64,000 bases of DNA from Hordeum vulgare subsp. vulgare (GCF_904849725.1 NC_058520.1:319559186-319623185); one strand, 5' to 3'. Shown: positions 35,083 to 46,152, counted from the first letter of the stretch. Made by a program: numbers and translations. Notes: generated from the sequence alone by a model not told the origin.

Positions 35083-35403
35083 GGATGCGTCTACCATATC
35101 TCCGCCGAAGAAGAGTGCGAAGCTCCAGAAGTCCTTATCGGTATGTTCCATGTTAACAACATACCAGCAATAGTTTTATTTGATTCCGGGGCTTCCCACT
35201 CATTTATTTCAAGGAGTTTTGCCGCCATACACCAATTTTCCCCTTCATTGTTGGATAAAATCATGGTGGTACAATCCCCTAGCTCTATGCTTAGAACAAA
35301 TCTCGTATACCGGTATTTAGAAATACAGATACAAGGATCTACCTTTCCAGCTGCACTAATTGCCATCCAATCCTCGGGATTAGACGTAATACTCGGGATG
35401 GAC
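35083..35403 (+). pseudogene. Aspartic protease of the Tekay-like element
   Basis: The frame contains LFDSGASHSFISRSFA (active site Asp-Ser-Gly at about 35173-35185) and ends LDVILGMD at a TAG at 35404-35406, where related elements have a Trp. A second TAG follows near 35481. The active-site triplet itself is intact. It would cleave the gag-pol polyprotein. Confidence 0.75.
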
Positions 35404-35499
35404 TAGTTGACACCCCATCAAGTGTGCATCAATTGTGCCACCAGGACTGTGATGCTCATTATTCCGGCCGGTCAAACCGTCTAGTTTCTCGCCAACAAC

Positions 35500-36905
35500 A
35501 TGAAGTCAAGGAACGGAATGGCATGCCAAGCAGATGTCACAGATATGAACTTGATTCCGGTGGTATGTGAATTTCGAGATGTGTTCCCCGAGGAATTGCC
35601 AGGAATGCCACCTGACCGGGAGTTGGAGTTCGCAATCGAATTAGTTCCTGGTACTACCCCAATTTACAAGAAATACTATCGTATGCCACGACCGGAATTG
35701 GCACAGGTAAAGAAACAGTTGGACGAATTACTGCAAAAAGGATACATCTGCCCAAGCATCTCACCATGGGGATCACTAGTACTTTTTGTCAAAAAGAAGG
35801 ATGGAAGTTTGCGAATGTGCGTAGACTATCGTCAGCTAAATGAGGTCACTATAAAAAACTAGTACCCATTACCACGCATCGATAACCTATTTGACCAGTT
35901 GAGTGGAGCACGAGTATTCTCCAAAATTGACCTCAGGACTGGGTATCATCAACTAAAAATCAGAAAAGAAGATATACCTAAGACAACGTTCACCACCCGA
36001 TATGGCCTATATGAGTTATGGTCATGTCATTCAGACTGATGAATGCTCCATCCTATTTCATGAGCATGACGAACAAATTCTTCATGGATTTCCTGGACAA
36101 ATTCGTGGTAGTGTTCATTGATGATATCCTGATATATTCTAGGGATGAAGAGGATCAAAAGCGTCACCTCTGTGCTGTCTTGGAAAGACTGAGATCCCAT
36201 CAACTGCCTGCTAACTTCAGTAAATGCGAGTTCTGGCTAAAGGAAGTTCGATTTTTGGCGCACATCCTGTCATAACAAGGTGTGGCCGTTGACCTGAGTA
36301 AGGTAACATCAGTGCTAAATTGGAAAACACCAGTCTCGATGACCGAAGTTCGTAGCTTCCTGGGATTGGCAGGCTACTACCGACAATTTGTAGAAGGCGT
36401 CTCCGAGATAGCCAAACCACTGAAGGAATTGCTCAAGAAAAACAAGAGATTCGTATGGACGACAACACGTGAAAGCAGTTTCCTGGAATTAAAAACAAGA
36501 CTAACGACCGCACTGTTTTAATCCTTCCGGATATTCACAAGAGTTTTGACAATTATTGTGATGCTTCCCGATTTGGAATTGGTTGTGTGCTGATGTAGGA
36601 AGGGAAGGTTGTAGCATACGCATCCGGACAACTACGGCCGCATGAAGAGAAGTACCCCACTCATGACTTGGAGCTAGCAGCCATGGTTCATGCCTTGAAG
36701 ATTTGGAGGCATTACCTCATTGGACAACGGTGTGAGATATATACGGACCACAAAATTCTTAATTATATTTTCACCCAGCCAGATCTGAATCTCAGGCAAC
36801 GACGATGGCTTGAACTAGTCAAGGACTATGATCTTGGGATCAACTATGATCCGGGAAAAGCCAATGTGGTTACAGACGCTCTTAGTCGAAAGCCAATCAC
36901 GGTAA
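35500..36905 (+). pseudogene. Reverse transcriptase and RNase H of the Tekay-like element, broken
   Basis: The RT starts at [20 protein letters not shown] and runs through [19 protein letters not shown] and [17 protein letters not shown] to a TAG at 35861-35863 in place of a Gln codon. The frame resumes, shifts near 36015, and reaches the catalytic [11 protein letters not shown] (FIDD codons at 36114-36125). It then runs [20 protein letters not shown] to a stop near 36520. RNase H follows (36530-36905) with [19 protein letters not shown] and [14 protein letters not shown]. Domain order and both RT aspartates are kept, but at least four lesions interrupt it. Confidence 0.85.
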
Positions 36906-37019
36906 ATGCATTATTGGCAAGTATGCATCCGAGACTGCAAGAAGAATTTGTTAGTCTCAACATGATACTATGCGGTCCAATTACCCTAGAGACCTTGGAA
37001 ATTACCCCCACTCTCATGT

Positions 37020-37985
37020 AAGAAATCAAGAAAGCTCAAGGATCAGACGAAGGAATCATAAAGATCAAAGAGTTGCTGCCAAAAGGGAAGGACAAATCCT
37101 TCTGAGTAGATGACCAAGGCATCCTATGGTTCAAAAACGGATATGCGTCCCCGACAAAAACACCCTGAGACAACAAATACTCAGAGAGGCGCATGATTAA
37201 GCGTATTCTATTCATCCAGGAGGTACGAAGATGTACCAAGATCTGAGAAAGACATTTTGGTGGTCAGGAATGTGAAAGGATATAGCATATTATGTCGCCT
37301 TCTCTGATATATGCAACAAGGTTAAGGCGGAACACCAAAAGCCCGCTAGGTTACTACAGCCTTTACCGGTTCCCCAATTGAAGTGGAACGATATATGCAT
37401 GGACTTCATTGACGGACTACCCAAGTCGACAAGGGGCAATGATGCTATCTGGGTCATTGTGGATATGCTCACTAAAGTAGCCCACTTTATCCCGGTGAAG
37501 ACTACTTTCAACGCCAAAGAACTAGCACAGTTATACATGTCCCGGATAGTAAGCCTACATGGGGTCCCAGGTCGATCACGTCGGATGGAGGCTCTCTATT
37601 CACCTCAGCATTCTGGCTACGACTACACCAAGCCTTGGGAACCATGCTAAAACACGGCATCGCATACTACCCTCAGACTGATGGACAAACAGAAAGAGTG
37701 AATCAAATACTAGAGGACATGCTTCAGTCATGTGCCCTCACCCATGGACCCAAATGGGAAGATAGCCTACCCTATGCGGAATTTTCCTACAACAATAGCT
37801 ATCAGACAAGCCTGAAGATGTCACCCTTTGAGACATTTTATGGCAGAAAGTGTCAAACCCCGTTGAATTGGTCACAAACAAGAGACAGTCGCATATTTGG
37901 AACCGACTTCATGCTGGAGGCCGAGAAACAGGTCAAAGACATTCAGGAACGCCTCCAGGCAGCCAAGTCTCATCAAAAAAGCTAG
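37020..37985 (+). pseudogene. Integrase of the Tekay-like element, broken
   Basis: Recognisable pieces are the core start WNDICMDFIDGLPKSTRGND, a frameshifted middle near 37560-37640, and YYPQTDGQTERVNQILEDML with the catalytic Glu region, followed by LPYAEFSYNNSYQTSLKMSP. The N-terminal zinc finger region (37120-37350) carries stops. The DDE triad cannot be traced completely because the second Asp region is garbled at the frameshift near 37580. Confidence 0.75.
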
Positions 37986-37994
37986 TATGATCCA

Positions 37995-38400
37995 ATGCAT
38001 CGAGAAATGACATTTGAACCAGGAGAATATGCCTATCTCCAAGTAACCCCCATGAAAGGAGTGAGAAGGTTCCGCACATGGGGAAAGCTCGCACCGAGAT
38101 ATATTGGTCCCTTTCCAGTGATCGCAAGAAGAGGCCAAGTCGCCTATCAGTTAGAGCTACCGCCCGAATTGTCAGATGTGCATGATGTCTTTCATATCTC
38201 ACAACTAAGAAAATGTACTACACCACCAATTAAGCACGTAGATATGAGTGAGCTAGAATTGGCTAAGAGTCTGACCTATGAGGAGAAACCCGTCAGAATC
38301 TTGGATGAGATGGAAAGAACTACCAAGAGTAAGGTGCTTAAGTTTTATAAGGTGCTATGGGAGCACCATACTGAGGAAGAAGCTACATGGGAGAGATAAG
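37995..38400 (+). pseudogene. Integrase C-terminus and chromodomain of the Tekay-like element
   Basis: The frame contains the gypsy GPY/F-like module (KLAPRYIGPFPVIARRGQVA, YQLELPPELSDVHDVFHISQ) and then a chromodomain-like tail (EEKPVRILDEMERTTKSKVL ... LWEHHTEEEATWER). It ends at a TAA at 38398-38400. The usual last residues appear to continue in another frame to about 38468, so the stop is likely a secondary change. Chromodomains in this lineage direct integration into heterochromatin. That is family knowledge, not visible here. Confidence 0.8.
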
Positions 38401-38467
38401 ATTTCTTGAGATCCACATACCATACTTGTTCCCTGAGCAACCGAATCTCGAGGACGAGATTCATCCT

Positions 38468-38480
38468 AAGGGGGGTAGGT
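38468..38480 (+). other. Polypurine tract of the Tekay-like element
   Basis: AAGGGGGGTAGGT directly precedes the 3' LTR. Confidence 0.8.
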
Positions 38481-41400
38481 TTTAACACCCTGATTTTTCA
38501 AACTTTTTCTTTTGAAAATATTTTGGAGGATCACTTGCAATTTGGTGGATTTTCAAATTCTCAAAGCAAGTTGGATTGTGAACTCCCTGAGTTCTTGTCT
38601 CAAGCTACCCAAAACCTTTTGCTTCTTACCAAAACCTTTCTGAGATTTATTTGCAATATTTTATTCCTCCAAATAATTCTCTTTCTATTTTTGGGAATTA
38701 TGGCATCACTATGGGTTGTGAAGCAACCTATAGTTTGGTTGAGTTTTAAGACCCAAAACTTTTGCAACATCTTCTCAATACCATATGATTTCAAAATATT
38801 CAAAAATATTTCTTTGTCTGATGGAGAATTTGGGCTAGAATAATTATTTCTTTTCTGACCAGAATTGTCCCTTTGTGAAGCAACCCCATGATTCCTGTTT
38901 TGGAAAATTCCCAATAAATTCCTGTAGTTACTAGGGATCATATATAGTTCCAATATGTAAAAACATCAAGTGGTCCAATACAAATTTTGTGCAGGAAAAC
39001 TCTGCTAAGTTTCTGCTAATGCTGAAACCCTTGTGAAGGAAGTGCTAGCTAGGAGTGCACAATGGAGCAACAAATTTTTGGGCATGTGTGCACTACCAAA
39101 TGACACTTCCCCACCAAGTCTCACTTATAGCAAAGCTTGCAATTGAGTGCTAGAAGCTCATTTGTGTTCTGGGCCAGAAAAATGGTTTTCAAAGGAACTA
39201 TATCCATTTGATCTTCAAACCTTGCCAAACTATGCCAGTTTAGAGTCTTTTCTATGCTGATCCTCCCACACATCCTATCTTTATCGAACCCCAACCCAGT
39301 TGAGCTCTGAAACCACCCAAATCCTGTAGACAGAAACTATTGTTGATGTTCCTAGTCGCAGGAGAGCGTGACCGATCGAGCAAGCAGTGGATGGTGAGTA
39401 AAGAGAGGCTGGTCGATGCAATGGACAAGGTCCACAGGCCTGCGTGACATCAGGGTGGCCACAACCATGGTGATCACGGTGCTAGCATGCCACAGAGCGC
39501 GCTCTTCGCAACTCCAGTGACAGCCGAGCCGCCCCAAGCCGTCATTCGATACCCCATCCTTGTCCCGAGCACCGACGAAGTCCCTGGCAGCCGCGTGGCA
39601 CCTCTCGAAGGTGCTGGGTTGCTAGAGAACGCCACCGCCGCTCCCAGCCAAGCTCCGCCATATGACCGAACTGACGGCTCTGGCCACTTTTCTCGTCAGC
39701 GAGCTCTTAATGGCCAGGAGCTATCCCATCGCCTCCCTGCTCTCCTCCGTCACCTCGGCGCACTCCACGACGGCCAGCTCAGCTTCCCGCGACTGTGGTT
39801 GAGCTTATCCTCTCCGCTTCGGGAGAGATCGGCCGAGCTCATCGCCGACCTATTTAAAGGAGTGCCCGACCCCTTCGAGCTCTCCACACCCCTCCTGCTG
39901 CGTCCTATTGACGTCCCGAAGAGCGAGCCAAGGCCTAGAGGCCCTCTGGCCTCGAACATCGCCAGAGCTCCACCGCTTGCACCCTCAGCATCGACAGCAT
40001 CAACCACATCCTCGAGAGCCTAATCAACCCCAACATCGAGTTCGTGAAGTTCTCCTGCTGCTTTCGACCCCTCGCCCAAGATTTTCCCCGCCGGAATCAT
40101 CGTCTCCGACGACCTCTCGAAGCTGCCGTCGTCGGAGAAGAAGGGGGCGACATCGTTTATCCACATCTCGCCAAGCTACGGGTATGTGCGTGCTTGTCGT
40201 CGACCGCCCTTTCCATTCCGCCCGATCCCAGGCGTCGCCGCCGTCTCAGTCGCCGGTGACCATCGCCAGAAGGCCGCCTCGCCTATGTTCCTCTCCTCCC
40301 CCTCTCTGTTCTCATGGCAGGCCCCACCTGCCAGCGGCTGTGGCCCGCGGCCGAAGCGTTAAGTGGAGGTGCCCCTCCACTTTACGCCTTCGACGTGGCC
40401 CTCTGCCAGGATTTCTTTTCTTTTATTAATTCCAGACTCAAACAGAAACTTTGACCATTTACATCTTTTTATTTACAAGTCCAAATCACTTGATTCTTTT
40501 TGTATTAAGTTGGTATTGATTTTCTCTACAATCTGGTAAAGTTTGGTATTTTCCCACACTCACAGAATTTTTGGTTAATAAGAAGGTATTAAATGAATTT
40601 TCTTTTCTTTTTCTATTTCAAACACATTTTCAGAAGGAAACTTTAAAGACCAGGAGTGTTTGAACAACCCCACTGATCAAGGCAAGCCATCATATCCATG
40701 TGATGTAGTTTTGCATAGCATAACTCGCATCTTCATGCATTTTACTTACTTAAGTTGTTAGGAAATAATCATCTAATGAACCATCATAAAGAAATATGTG
40801 CTTACTATTATAAATGACTATGATTACCATGGCTTAGTGGTTGATCATGAGTCACCTGTCCGGGCATAATCGTACAACCACATCATGCCGGTATGGGAAG
40901 GTCGTGACTTGGGTTGTCCACGTGATCTTTCACCGATATCCCCAAAGAGGGAGGGTTATGCACGCATGCTACCTTTGTCCGGTGGGCAGTGATAATCCTG
41001 TGAGCCCAGTTAAGTTGAGTTGGGCCCGTCCCCGGTTGGGACAGTTTTGTTTGTCCACGACGGTGGCAGGTGTCATGAGGACACAGGTCCACCCAGGGCA
41101 AGACTCCGGAAGGGAGTGGTTGCCGGGGATACGATGAGAGAGTCACGGGTCACGCAAGTCTCGTTGGAGTAATGCTGGTCCACCCGAATGGGATCACGAG
41201 GTCAGTACTCCATAGTGTGGGTAAAGTGTGCAACCTCACCAGAGTGTAATACCTATTCGAATAGTCGTGTCCACGGTAATGGACAGCCCGACCAGACCTC
41301 AGTAGATGGTCAACCATGTGGATGTTAGTAATGATGGAAGAACCCTTCAGTTGAATGGAGGTGTTTGATAGGCATTCCGGTGGTTGTGAAACAACCCCGG

Positions 41401-41866
41401 ACATGAGTAAGTGGATATTGTAAAAGCCAACTGGTATTATTCCTAATTTGTTGCCATGCTATTGTTTGCTGCATTACTTGGTTATTATGAGCTTGCGAGT
41501 ACATTCCAAGTACTCACCTGGCGTATCATGCCAGATGCAGGAGAAGCCGAGGACGGAGATCCTGATGATGCGTTCTAGGAAGTGTCCACAGCAGTGTCCC
41601 TATGTATGGAGTAGCCGCTATGTTCCGCTACGCTATAGAAGTACTTAGTAGTTTCGAGGCCCCACTATGTCTCATGAATAATGTAGATACTGTTGCAGCA
41701 CCAAGGGTGCCCTTTGGCCTCGCTATCATTGTAAGATATGTACCTGTCACCTTATGCTATCAATAAAGTCAGTTCTGTTCTGTTCCAAGATGTTGAGTGT
41801 TTCCAAAAGACATGATATCTGGGTTCGGAACACTGGTAATCGGATTCGGTGAATCGGGGTGCCACA
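38481..41866 (+). mobile_element. 3' LTR of the Tekay-like element
   Basis: 3386 bp, beginning TTTAACACCC (TG start mutated to TT) and ending GTGCCACA. A TATA-like CTATTTAAAGG at 39849 corresponds to 29221 in the other copy, and AATAAA at about 41764. The long frames at 39487-40429 do not match an intact frame in the 5' LTR, so I leave them uncalled. Confidence 0.85.
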
Positions 41867-41905
41867 ATCACATAGAACAAGGGAGTACCTTGGTGTGATA
41901 CCAAT
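41867..41905 (-). other. Copia leader remainder with primer-binding site
   Basis: 41867-41871 (ATCAC) is the right-hand duplication of the gypsy insertion. The copia PBS lies at 41892-41903 (minus TGGTATCACACC, matching the first bases of the initiator tRNA-Met type site), two bases inside the 5' LTR end. Confidence 0.7.
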
Positions 41906-43319
41906 TGAAAGTGCGTTATATTGACTAGAAGGGGGATGAATAGGCGATTTTTAGAATTTCATCCCTGGGGAAATTCCTTTTGAGGAAATTCCTCTCTGAT
42001 GAATTACGTGCAGCGGAAATAGTGCGGATCAGAGGTGCAAAGTTCACAACAGCAGATTACTTGGTGGACATTATGAGAGTCAGTTTGCACAGTACGTAGG
42101 TACACAAAACGCAAGTGAAGTTTAACTCAACTTAAGAATTTGATGTTGAGGAAATTCAGAGAAAGTCTTCAGACAAATTCTTCAAACAGTAGAAATGAAA
42201 GTCTTCAACATACAATTCTGAGGAAATGAATGAGTTCAAGAAATAGAACTCGTATCACGATGAAGATAGTTGTTGATGACCTAGTTCCAACTATTCTGGC
42301 AGTCGTACATCTGGTTTGCAGCGGCTTGGTATTCAAACCAAAGGACACATAGTCCCGGGACACACAGTCCCTACCGTATTCTCCTTGAGCTAAGGACACA
42401 CATTCCTCACCCAACACTCATGGTAAGTCTTCAGGGCAGACTTCCAAACCCTCACAAAATTGGTCACCCGACGATCCACAATTGACTACTGGATGCTCTA
42501 GACCATGATGCCTAACCGTCTGGAGGATGCACAGTCCTCAAAGGTAAAAGGCTTCAGTTCCACAGGGGAACTAATTCTTTAGTAATGCTCAATCACTTGG
42601 TTTTTGCTTTGGGGTTTGGTGTTTGTGTTATTTCCTCACTTGATGATTTACTCTCTAGGACTCTGAGGAATTAGGGATGCTCTAAATGACAACTATCAGT
42701 TTCTCTTGGAGCAGCCAACTAGCTAGTGGTTATGGGGGCGGCTATTTGTAGCCTGGGAGCATCCCGACATGATTTGACATAAATGCCCTTAAGTAATATG
42801 ACCATTTGTGTGGATAAGATCAGTGGGGTGGCACGTGTCGCGGCGACGGTCGGAACTTTCAACTGTGAAAGGCCTCATGTCTCTCATATTCCTCACTTGA
42901 TGATTTTGTAGTTTTAGGCTTATGTTGAGCATCATGAGGAAATTCATTCTATAGTATTACCTCGACCCCTTTAATAGTACGGTGTTCCTATGACTCAAGA
43001 GTAAGAAAATGAAACAGAATGAATAAATCTTCACGCTTCAAAGTCTTCACACAGTATTTCTTCAGGAACCACCAGATTCCTCATCATCAATATCTTCATG
43101 AGGAATATCAATTTCATCGCAATGTTTTCGCGATCAAAGTCTTCAAGATAATACCAAAATCTTCAGCCGAAGACACACATATTTAGGGGTCGATATTCAT
43201 CGTATAACTCAAACTTCTCAGTGACTTATAGAGCCTGTGTACACTTATAAACACATTAGTCACTTAATCTATAAGTCATCAAACCACCAAAATCAATAAG
43301 GTCACTAGATGCACTTACA
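41906..43319 (-). mobile_element. 5' LTR of the copia element
   Basis: 1414 bp, minus-strand start TGTAAGTGCATCTAGTG at 43319 and end CGCACTTTCA at 41906. It is followed on the minus strand by the PBS and on the outside by the CTTGT duplication. It aligns along its whole length with 15923-17298. Confidence 0.85.
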
Positions 43320-43324
43320 CTTGT
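43320..43324. repeat. Target-site duplication CTTGT of the copia element, right copy
   Basis: It is identical to 15918-15922. Confidence 0.9.
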
Positions 43325-43553
43325 CCTTTGCTACAAAAATGATTGGGCCACCTTGCTGCACCTTTGTTACACTTGTTACTTGCTACCCGTTAAGAATTAC
43401 GTTATCACAAAACTATCTGTTACCGATAATTTCAGTGCTTGCAGAGAATACCTTACTGTAAACCGCTTATCATTGCCTTCTCCTCCTTATTGGGTTCGAC
43501 ACTCTTATTTATTGAAAGGACTACGATAGATCCCCTAGAGTTGTGGGTTATGA
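43325..43553 (+). mobile_element. 3' LTR of the Athila-like element, second part
   Basis: It continues the LTR begun at 14647 after the copia insertion, from CCTTTGCTAC to the end TTGTGGGTTATGA. This is the same 3' end as the solo LTR, but with TGA instead of TCA. It abuts sequence identical in type to the start of LTR B. Confidence 0.8.
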
Positions 43554-43760
43554 GTGATGGACCTGACGTGGTTCGTCAGGGCGATGTGACTAGGGATGAC
43601 CCCCCGGCCAGCGGCATGCAGGCAAGGCGGACAGGCGTAGCCGGCCAGGGGCATCCAGCTAGGCGCAGCCGGCGTACGAGGAGCTGACCGTCATGCGGAT
43701 GTTTTTCAAAGGTCGCTGGAGGAGTCCTTGCATTTGGCCTACCCGGTGTTATCCCCCCGT
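43554..43760 (-). repeat. Inverted copy of the antisense-gene upstream region and first 25 bp of LTR B
   Basis: The reverse complement aligns at about 75-80 % by eye with 57695-57931. It shares CAAGGACTCCTCCAG, CTTTGAAAAACAT, and GTCACATCGCCCTGA at the LTR B start (43578 corresponds to 57905). The Athila-like LTR interrupts LTR B after its first 25 bp, and the LTR B fragment in the same orientation at 8462-8738 may be its other end. The copies at 43.6 and 57.8 kb are in opposite orientation and are candidate inversion breakpoints. Confidence 0.65.
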
Positions 43761-44120
43761 CAGGTGTTGTTGGTGGAACAATTAACTTGTATTGTGGCCC
43801 GAGTGAAGCCATCGATGTTGACAAGCTTGATATAATAGCCGGCTCTCCTGAGATACACGAATACATGAGCCTACACACTTGAACCCTTCGTCATGGCAAC
43901 ATAGTCAACATCCTCACCTTCTTCCATGGTGAGAAGTTCCTCAGAGTTTGACGGGTCGGCACGAACAACGCCTACCTTGCGAGCGTACATCGGAGAGGAC
44001 ATGATAGACATATTTTTTGCATGTATGCTCCTCGAGCTCCAGCGGATATGTAGTCGGGCTAATTAGGTTGCAACTCTCTAGAGTATGGGATGGGGATCTC
44101 GGGGAAGGGGACACCGCCAT
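43761..44120. other. Unassigned 360 bp
   Basis: No LTR ends, tandem repeats or recognisable protein are visible. A short frame with LRHGNIVNILTFFHGEKF recalls a protein-kinase subdomain, but it is too short to support a call. Confidence 0.4.
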
Positions 44121-44590
44121 TGTCAGTCTCAAAAACCGGTGTATCTTGGATGGGGGGTGCCGAGCTGTGGACCTTTGATCAATGGGTTGCAGGGGACGAA
44201 GAAGACAGATTTTACCTAGGTTCGGGCCCTCTTGAGGAGGTAAAACCAAATGTCCTTCTTGATTATATTGATGTGTATGAGGATTGCAGAGTTGATCTAC
44301 CTCGAGACTGTATGAGCTAAAACCCTAGTTGAGTCAACCTCTCTATACAGATGAAGCTCATTGGTTTATATAGACATCAGGGGTCCCTAGGGTTACATAC
44401 AACTGATGTTGAGTCGGGGGTAGAGGCGCCGACCTACACTACAAGACTTGGATGATACGTAGTTCTTTGGAGCATTCCTTCTTGAATACGTGGTCGTCAC
44501 ACAGTCCGGTCCTCAATAATACGAGCCATATGGCCGGCATTTAAGAGATGGGCCGACCATCCGAGGACCCCTTAGTACAGGACTCCCTCA
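44121..44590 (-). mobile_element. LTR C, probably 3' LTR of the Tat-type element carrying the split antisense gene
   Basis: 470 bp. On the minus strand it reads TGAGGGAGTCCTG ... AGACTGACA, with a TATA-like TATATAAACC at about 44369. A polypurine-like CAGGGGCTAC precedes it on the minus strand (44591-44600). The flanking five bases do not match, so it is not a solo LTR with intact duplication. To its right lies the N-terminal half of the antisense gene on the plus strand, the expected antisense gene/3' LTR arrangement. Confidence 0.6.
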
Positions 44591-44867
44591 GTAGCCCCTG
44601 AACTAGCATCCAACACTGATATACATGGTCTTCGACAGCTCTTTATGTCCAGAGTAATCGGCTTGCGAGACGAGTTCCTCTATCCTCTCTGATTTGTAGA
44701 ATGACGATCCAGTCATTGACTAGTTCTCGACTATCGAAGCATCGCACGGCCCACGTCCTCTAACCTTTCGGCTTGAAAATCGATAGCAGCACTCGATTCA
44801 TGTGTTCATTAATGAAGACAAGCAATCTAGTAGTCCTTCATGGAACAACTTCTTGTAACCGAGGGAG

Positions 44868-44900
44868 AAAATACTCATTATAAATATATCAAATACGTCC
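44868..44900 (+). promoter_or_regulatory. TATA-like promoter of the antisense gene, N-terminal half
   Basis: ATTATAAATATATC at about 44878-44891, 70-85 bp upstream of the ATG at 44962. The position and the CAC-rich leader between them suit a plant core promoter. The gene would be transcribed opposite to its host element. Confidence 0.4.
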
Positions 44901-44961
44901 TTGGGTGATCATCACCCTTCAGGCACCACCAAGAAACACTAAAGCTCAAGCACCTATAGCC

Positions 44962-45423
44962 ATGGCAGGTACCTCCTCGCGACCCTTTGGCCCCCTCCAA
45001 GGAGATTGGGCAAGCTGCTCCGTTTCCCTGCTCCAGTAGCGCAACCTCGAAGTACAAGGATATCTTACCACGTTAGATCTTGCGGCCACTCGCACTGGAT
45101 TGACCTCTGCAAATGGCGAGGCCTTCATAGATAATTTCCCTACCCTGCAATAGGGTGAAGGATCTGCTTCATCTCTTTCCTGTTGCGAGGCCTGGGCTTT
45201 CGAGTCCACCCCTTCCCGAGGGGATTGCTGGAATTCTACGGGCTACAACTTCTTAACCTGACCCCTGGCTCAATCCTTCACATTGTCTTCGTAGGGCTTA
45301 GCGCTGTGCGAGATGTTCTTGGGCTACGAGACCAACTTCGACCTATGGAGAAAATACTTTTGCCTCGTTCCCCGAACTAGCGGAACGTCAATTCGGGATG
45401 TGGGTGGAGCCAAAGTGTGGTGT
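44962..45423 (+). pseudogene. N-terminal half of the split antisense gene (PF04195-type)
   Basis: From the ATG at 44962 (MAGTSSRPFGPLQGDW) the frame shows LAATRTGLTSANGEAF, then after a frameshift the conserved HPFPRGLLEFYGLQLLNLTP, and after another MFLGYETNFDLWRKYFCLVP, ending GGAKVW at the target duplication. This order matches the 'putative gypsy type transposon' family (PF04195, from memory). Two in-frame TAGs and two frameshifts are present. LTR A interrupts it at 45424. The continuing part (TGYPVGTPKK onward) is on the minus strand at 3857-1230, and the frame continues across a single GGTGT. The function of the protein is unknown. Confidence 0.65.
45419..45423. repeat. Target-site duplication GGTGT of the LTR A element, right copy
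   Basis: It is the reverse complement of 3853-3857 (ACACC), so it is identical when the left end is read on the minus strand. Confidence 0.7.
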
Positions 45424-46150
45424 TGTCGGGGGGATGACCCCCGAGTACCCCAAAGGCAACGAGTCAGACGGGGTGCCCGCCTGTCTGGGCCGGTTGCTCC
45501 GACTCGCACCCGCAGCCTGCTACTCCAGCCAGCCGGCTGCCAAAGCCAGCAACGATGTCCCATTGGACAAGCGTGGACGAGACGACCATACCCATCGGCG
45601 GTGCGCTATTGAGGAGTAGCAGTGCGAGGCACCCGCGTCATGAAGTATCTCATACAGTGTAACTTGTCCCCTGGGCATTGATTTATAAAGCACCCCATGG
45701 GAGAAGCATAGCCAACCTCACAAGCTACATATAGCTTGGTATGTAAGCTACCCGTTGTAGCTTGCACCTCAAGAAGCTTGGTATGTAAGCTACCCAGTGT
45801 AGATTAAATACCAAGCCACACACTCATGACATACGAGGGGCCTCATGCCCACCACGTATGAGAGGCTTCTTCTCCCCCTCACTTTCTCTCATCCCCACAC
45901 ACTATCACACTCACGTGCGTGGCAAGAAGCCCCTCTCACTCCTCTCCAATACACCTCTAGGAGCAACTATATACAGAAGATACACCTCATATACAAACAT
46001 GCAAGAGTAGGGGTATTATCTCTCTTGAGAGCCCCGAACCTAGGCAAACCACCGCGTGCTACTACCCCATCCCGTCCCGGATCATCCACGACAGCCTTGC
46101 TCTCACCTCTATTAGCCACCCCTGGCATCTTTCATAAGAAAAAGACGACA
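45424..46150 (+). mobile_element. LTR A, 5' LTR of the Tat-type gypsy element
   Basis: 727 bp, TGTCGGGGGGATGACC ... AAAGACGACA, with a TATA-like ATTTATAAAG at 45681-45690. A PBS follows at once, so this is a 5' LTR. It aligns along its length with 3858-4585. A GGTATGTAAGCTACC phrase occurs twice (about 45738 and 45780), and related GTAAGCTAC motifs occur in the other copy. Confidence 0.8.
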
Positions 46151-46152
46151 GT

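Larger units (their letters stand above)
27868..41866 (+). mobile_element. Tekay/Del-like chromovirus (Ty3/gypsy) with 3.4-kb LTRs, complete but interrupted
   Basis: LTRs at 27868-31231 and 38481-41866, PBS 31237-31249, gag, protease, RT, RNase H, integrase and a C-terminal chromodomain-like tail, then a polypurine tract at 38468-38480. It lies in the 5' leader of the copia element with an imperfect 5-bp duplication. A solo LTR (31320-32852) sits between its PBS and first ORF. Premature stops occur in every domain. Long LTRs and the chromodomain fit the Tekay (Del) lineage. Confidence 0.85.
15923..43319 (-). mobile_element. Maximus/SIRE-like Ty1-copia retrotransposon, complete but interrupted
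   Basis: The element runs right to left: 5' LTR 41906-43319, PBS 41892-41903, gag from 27834, pol, a third ORF (20748-17830), polypurine tract 17299-17312, 3' LTR 15923-17298. It is flanked by a perfect CTTGT duplication. A gypsy element occupies 27868-41866 within its 5' leader. Removing that leaves about 13.4 kb, the usual size of Maximus-type elements. The LTR start TGTAAGTGCATCTAGTG and the third ORF after pol fit the SIRE/Maximus lineage as I remember it. All ORFs carry stops and frameshifts, so it is not autonomous. Confidence 0.85.

Noticed and set aside
38406..38843. A 145-codon frame after the Tekay-like chromodomain
   Set aside because: It crosses the polypurine tract into the 3' LTR. 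Most of it is LTR sequence, and the related frame in the other LTR (27910-28230) is shorter and different.
43840..43960. LRHGNIVNILTFFHGEKF recalls a protein-kinase subdomain
   Set aside because: Only about 18 residues are alike, without ATP-binding or catalytic-loop motifs nearby.
44116..44595. LTR C as a solo LTR with target duplication
   Set aside because: The flanking five bases are GCCAT and GTAGC and do not match. The polypurine-like sequence on the right makes it the 3' LTR of a larger element.
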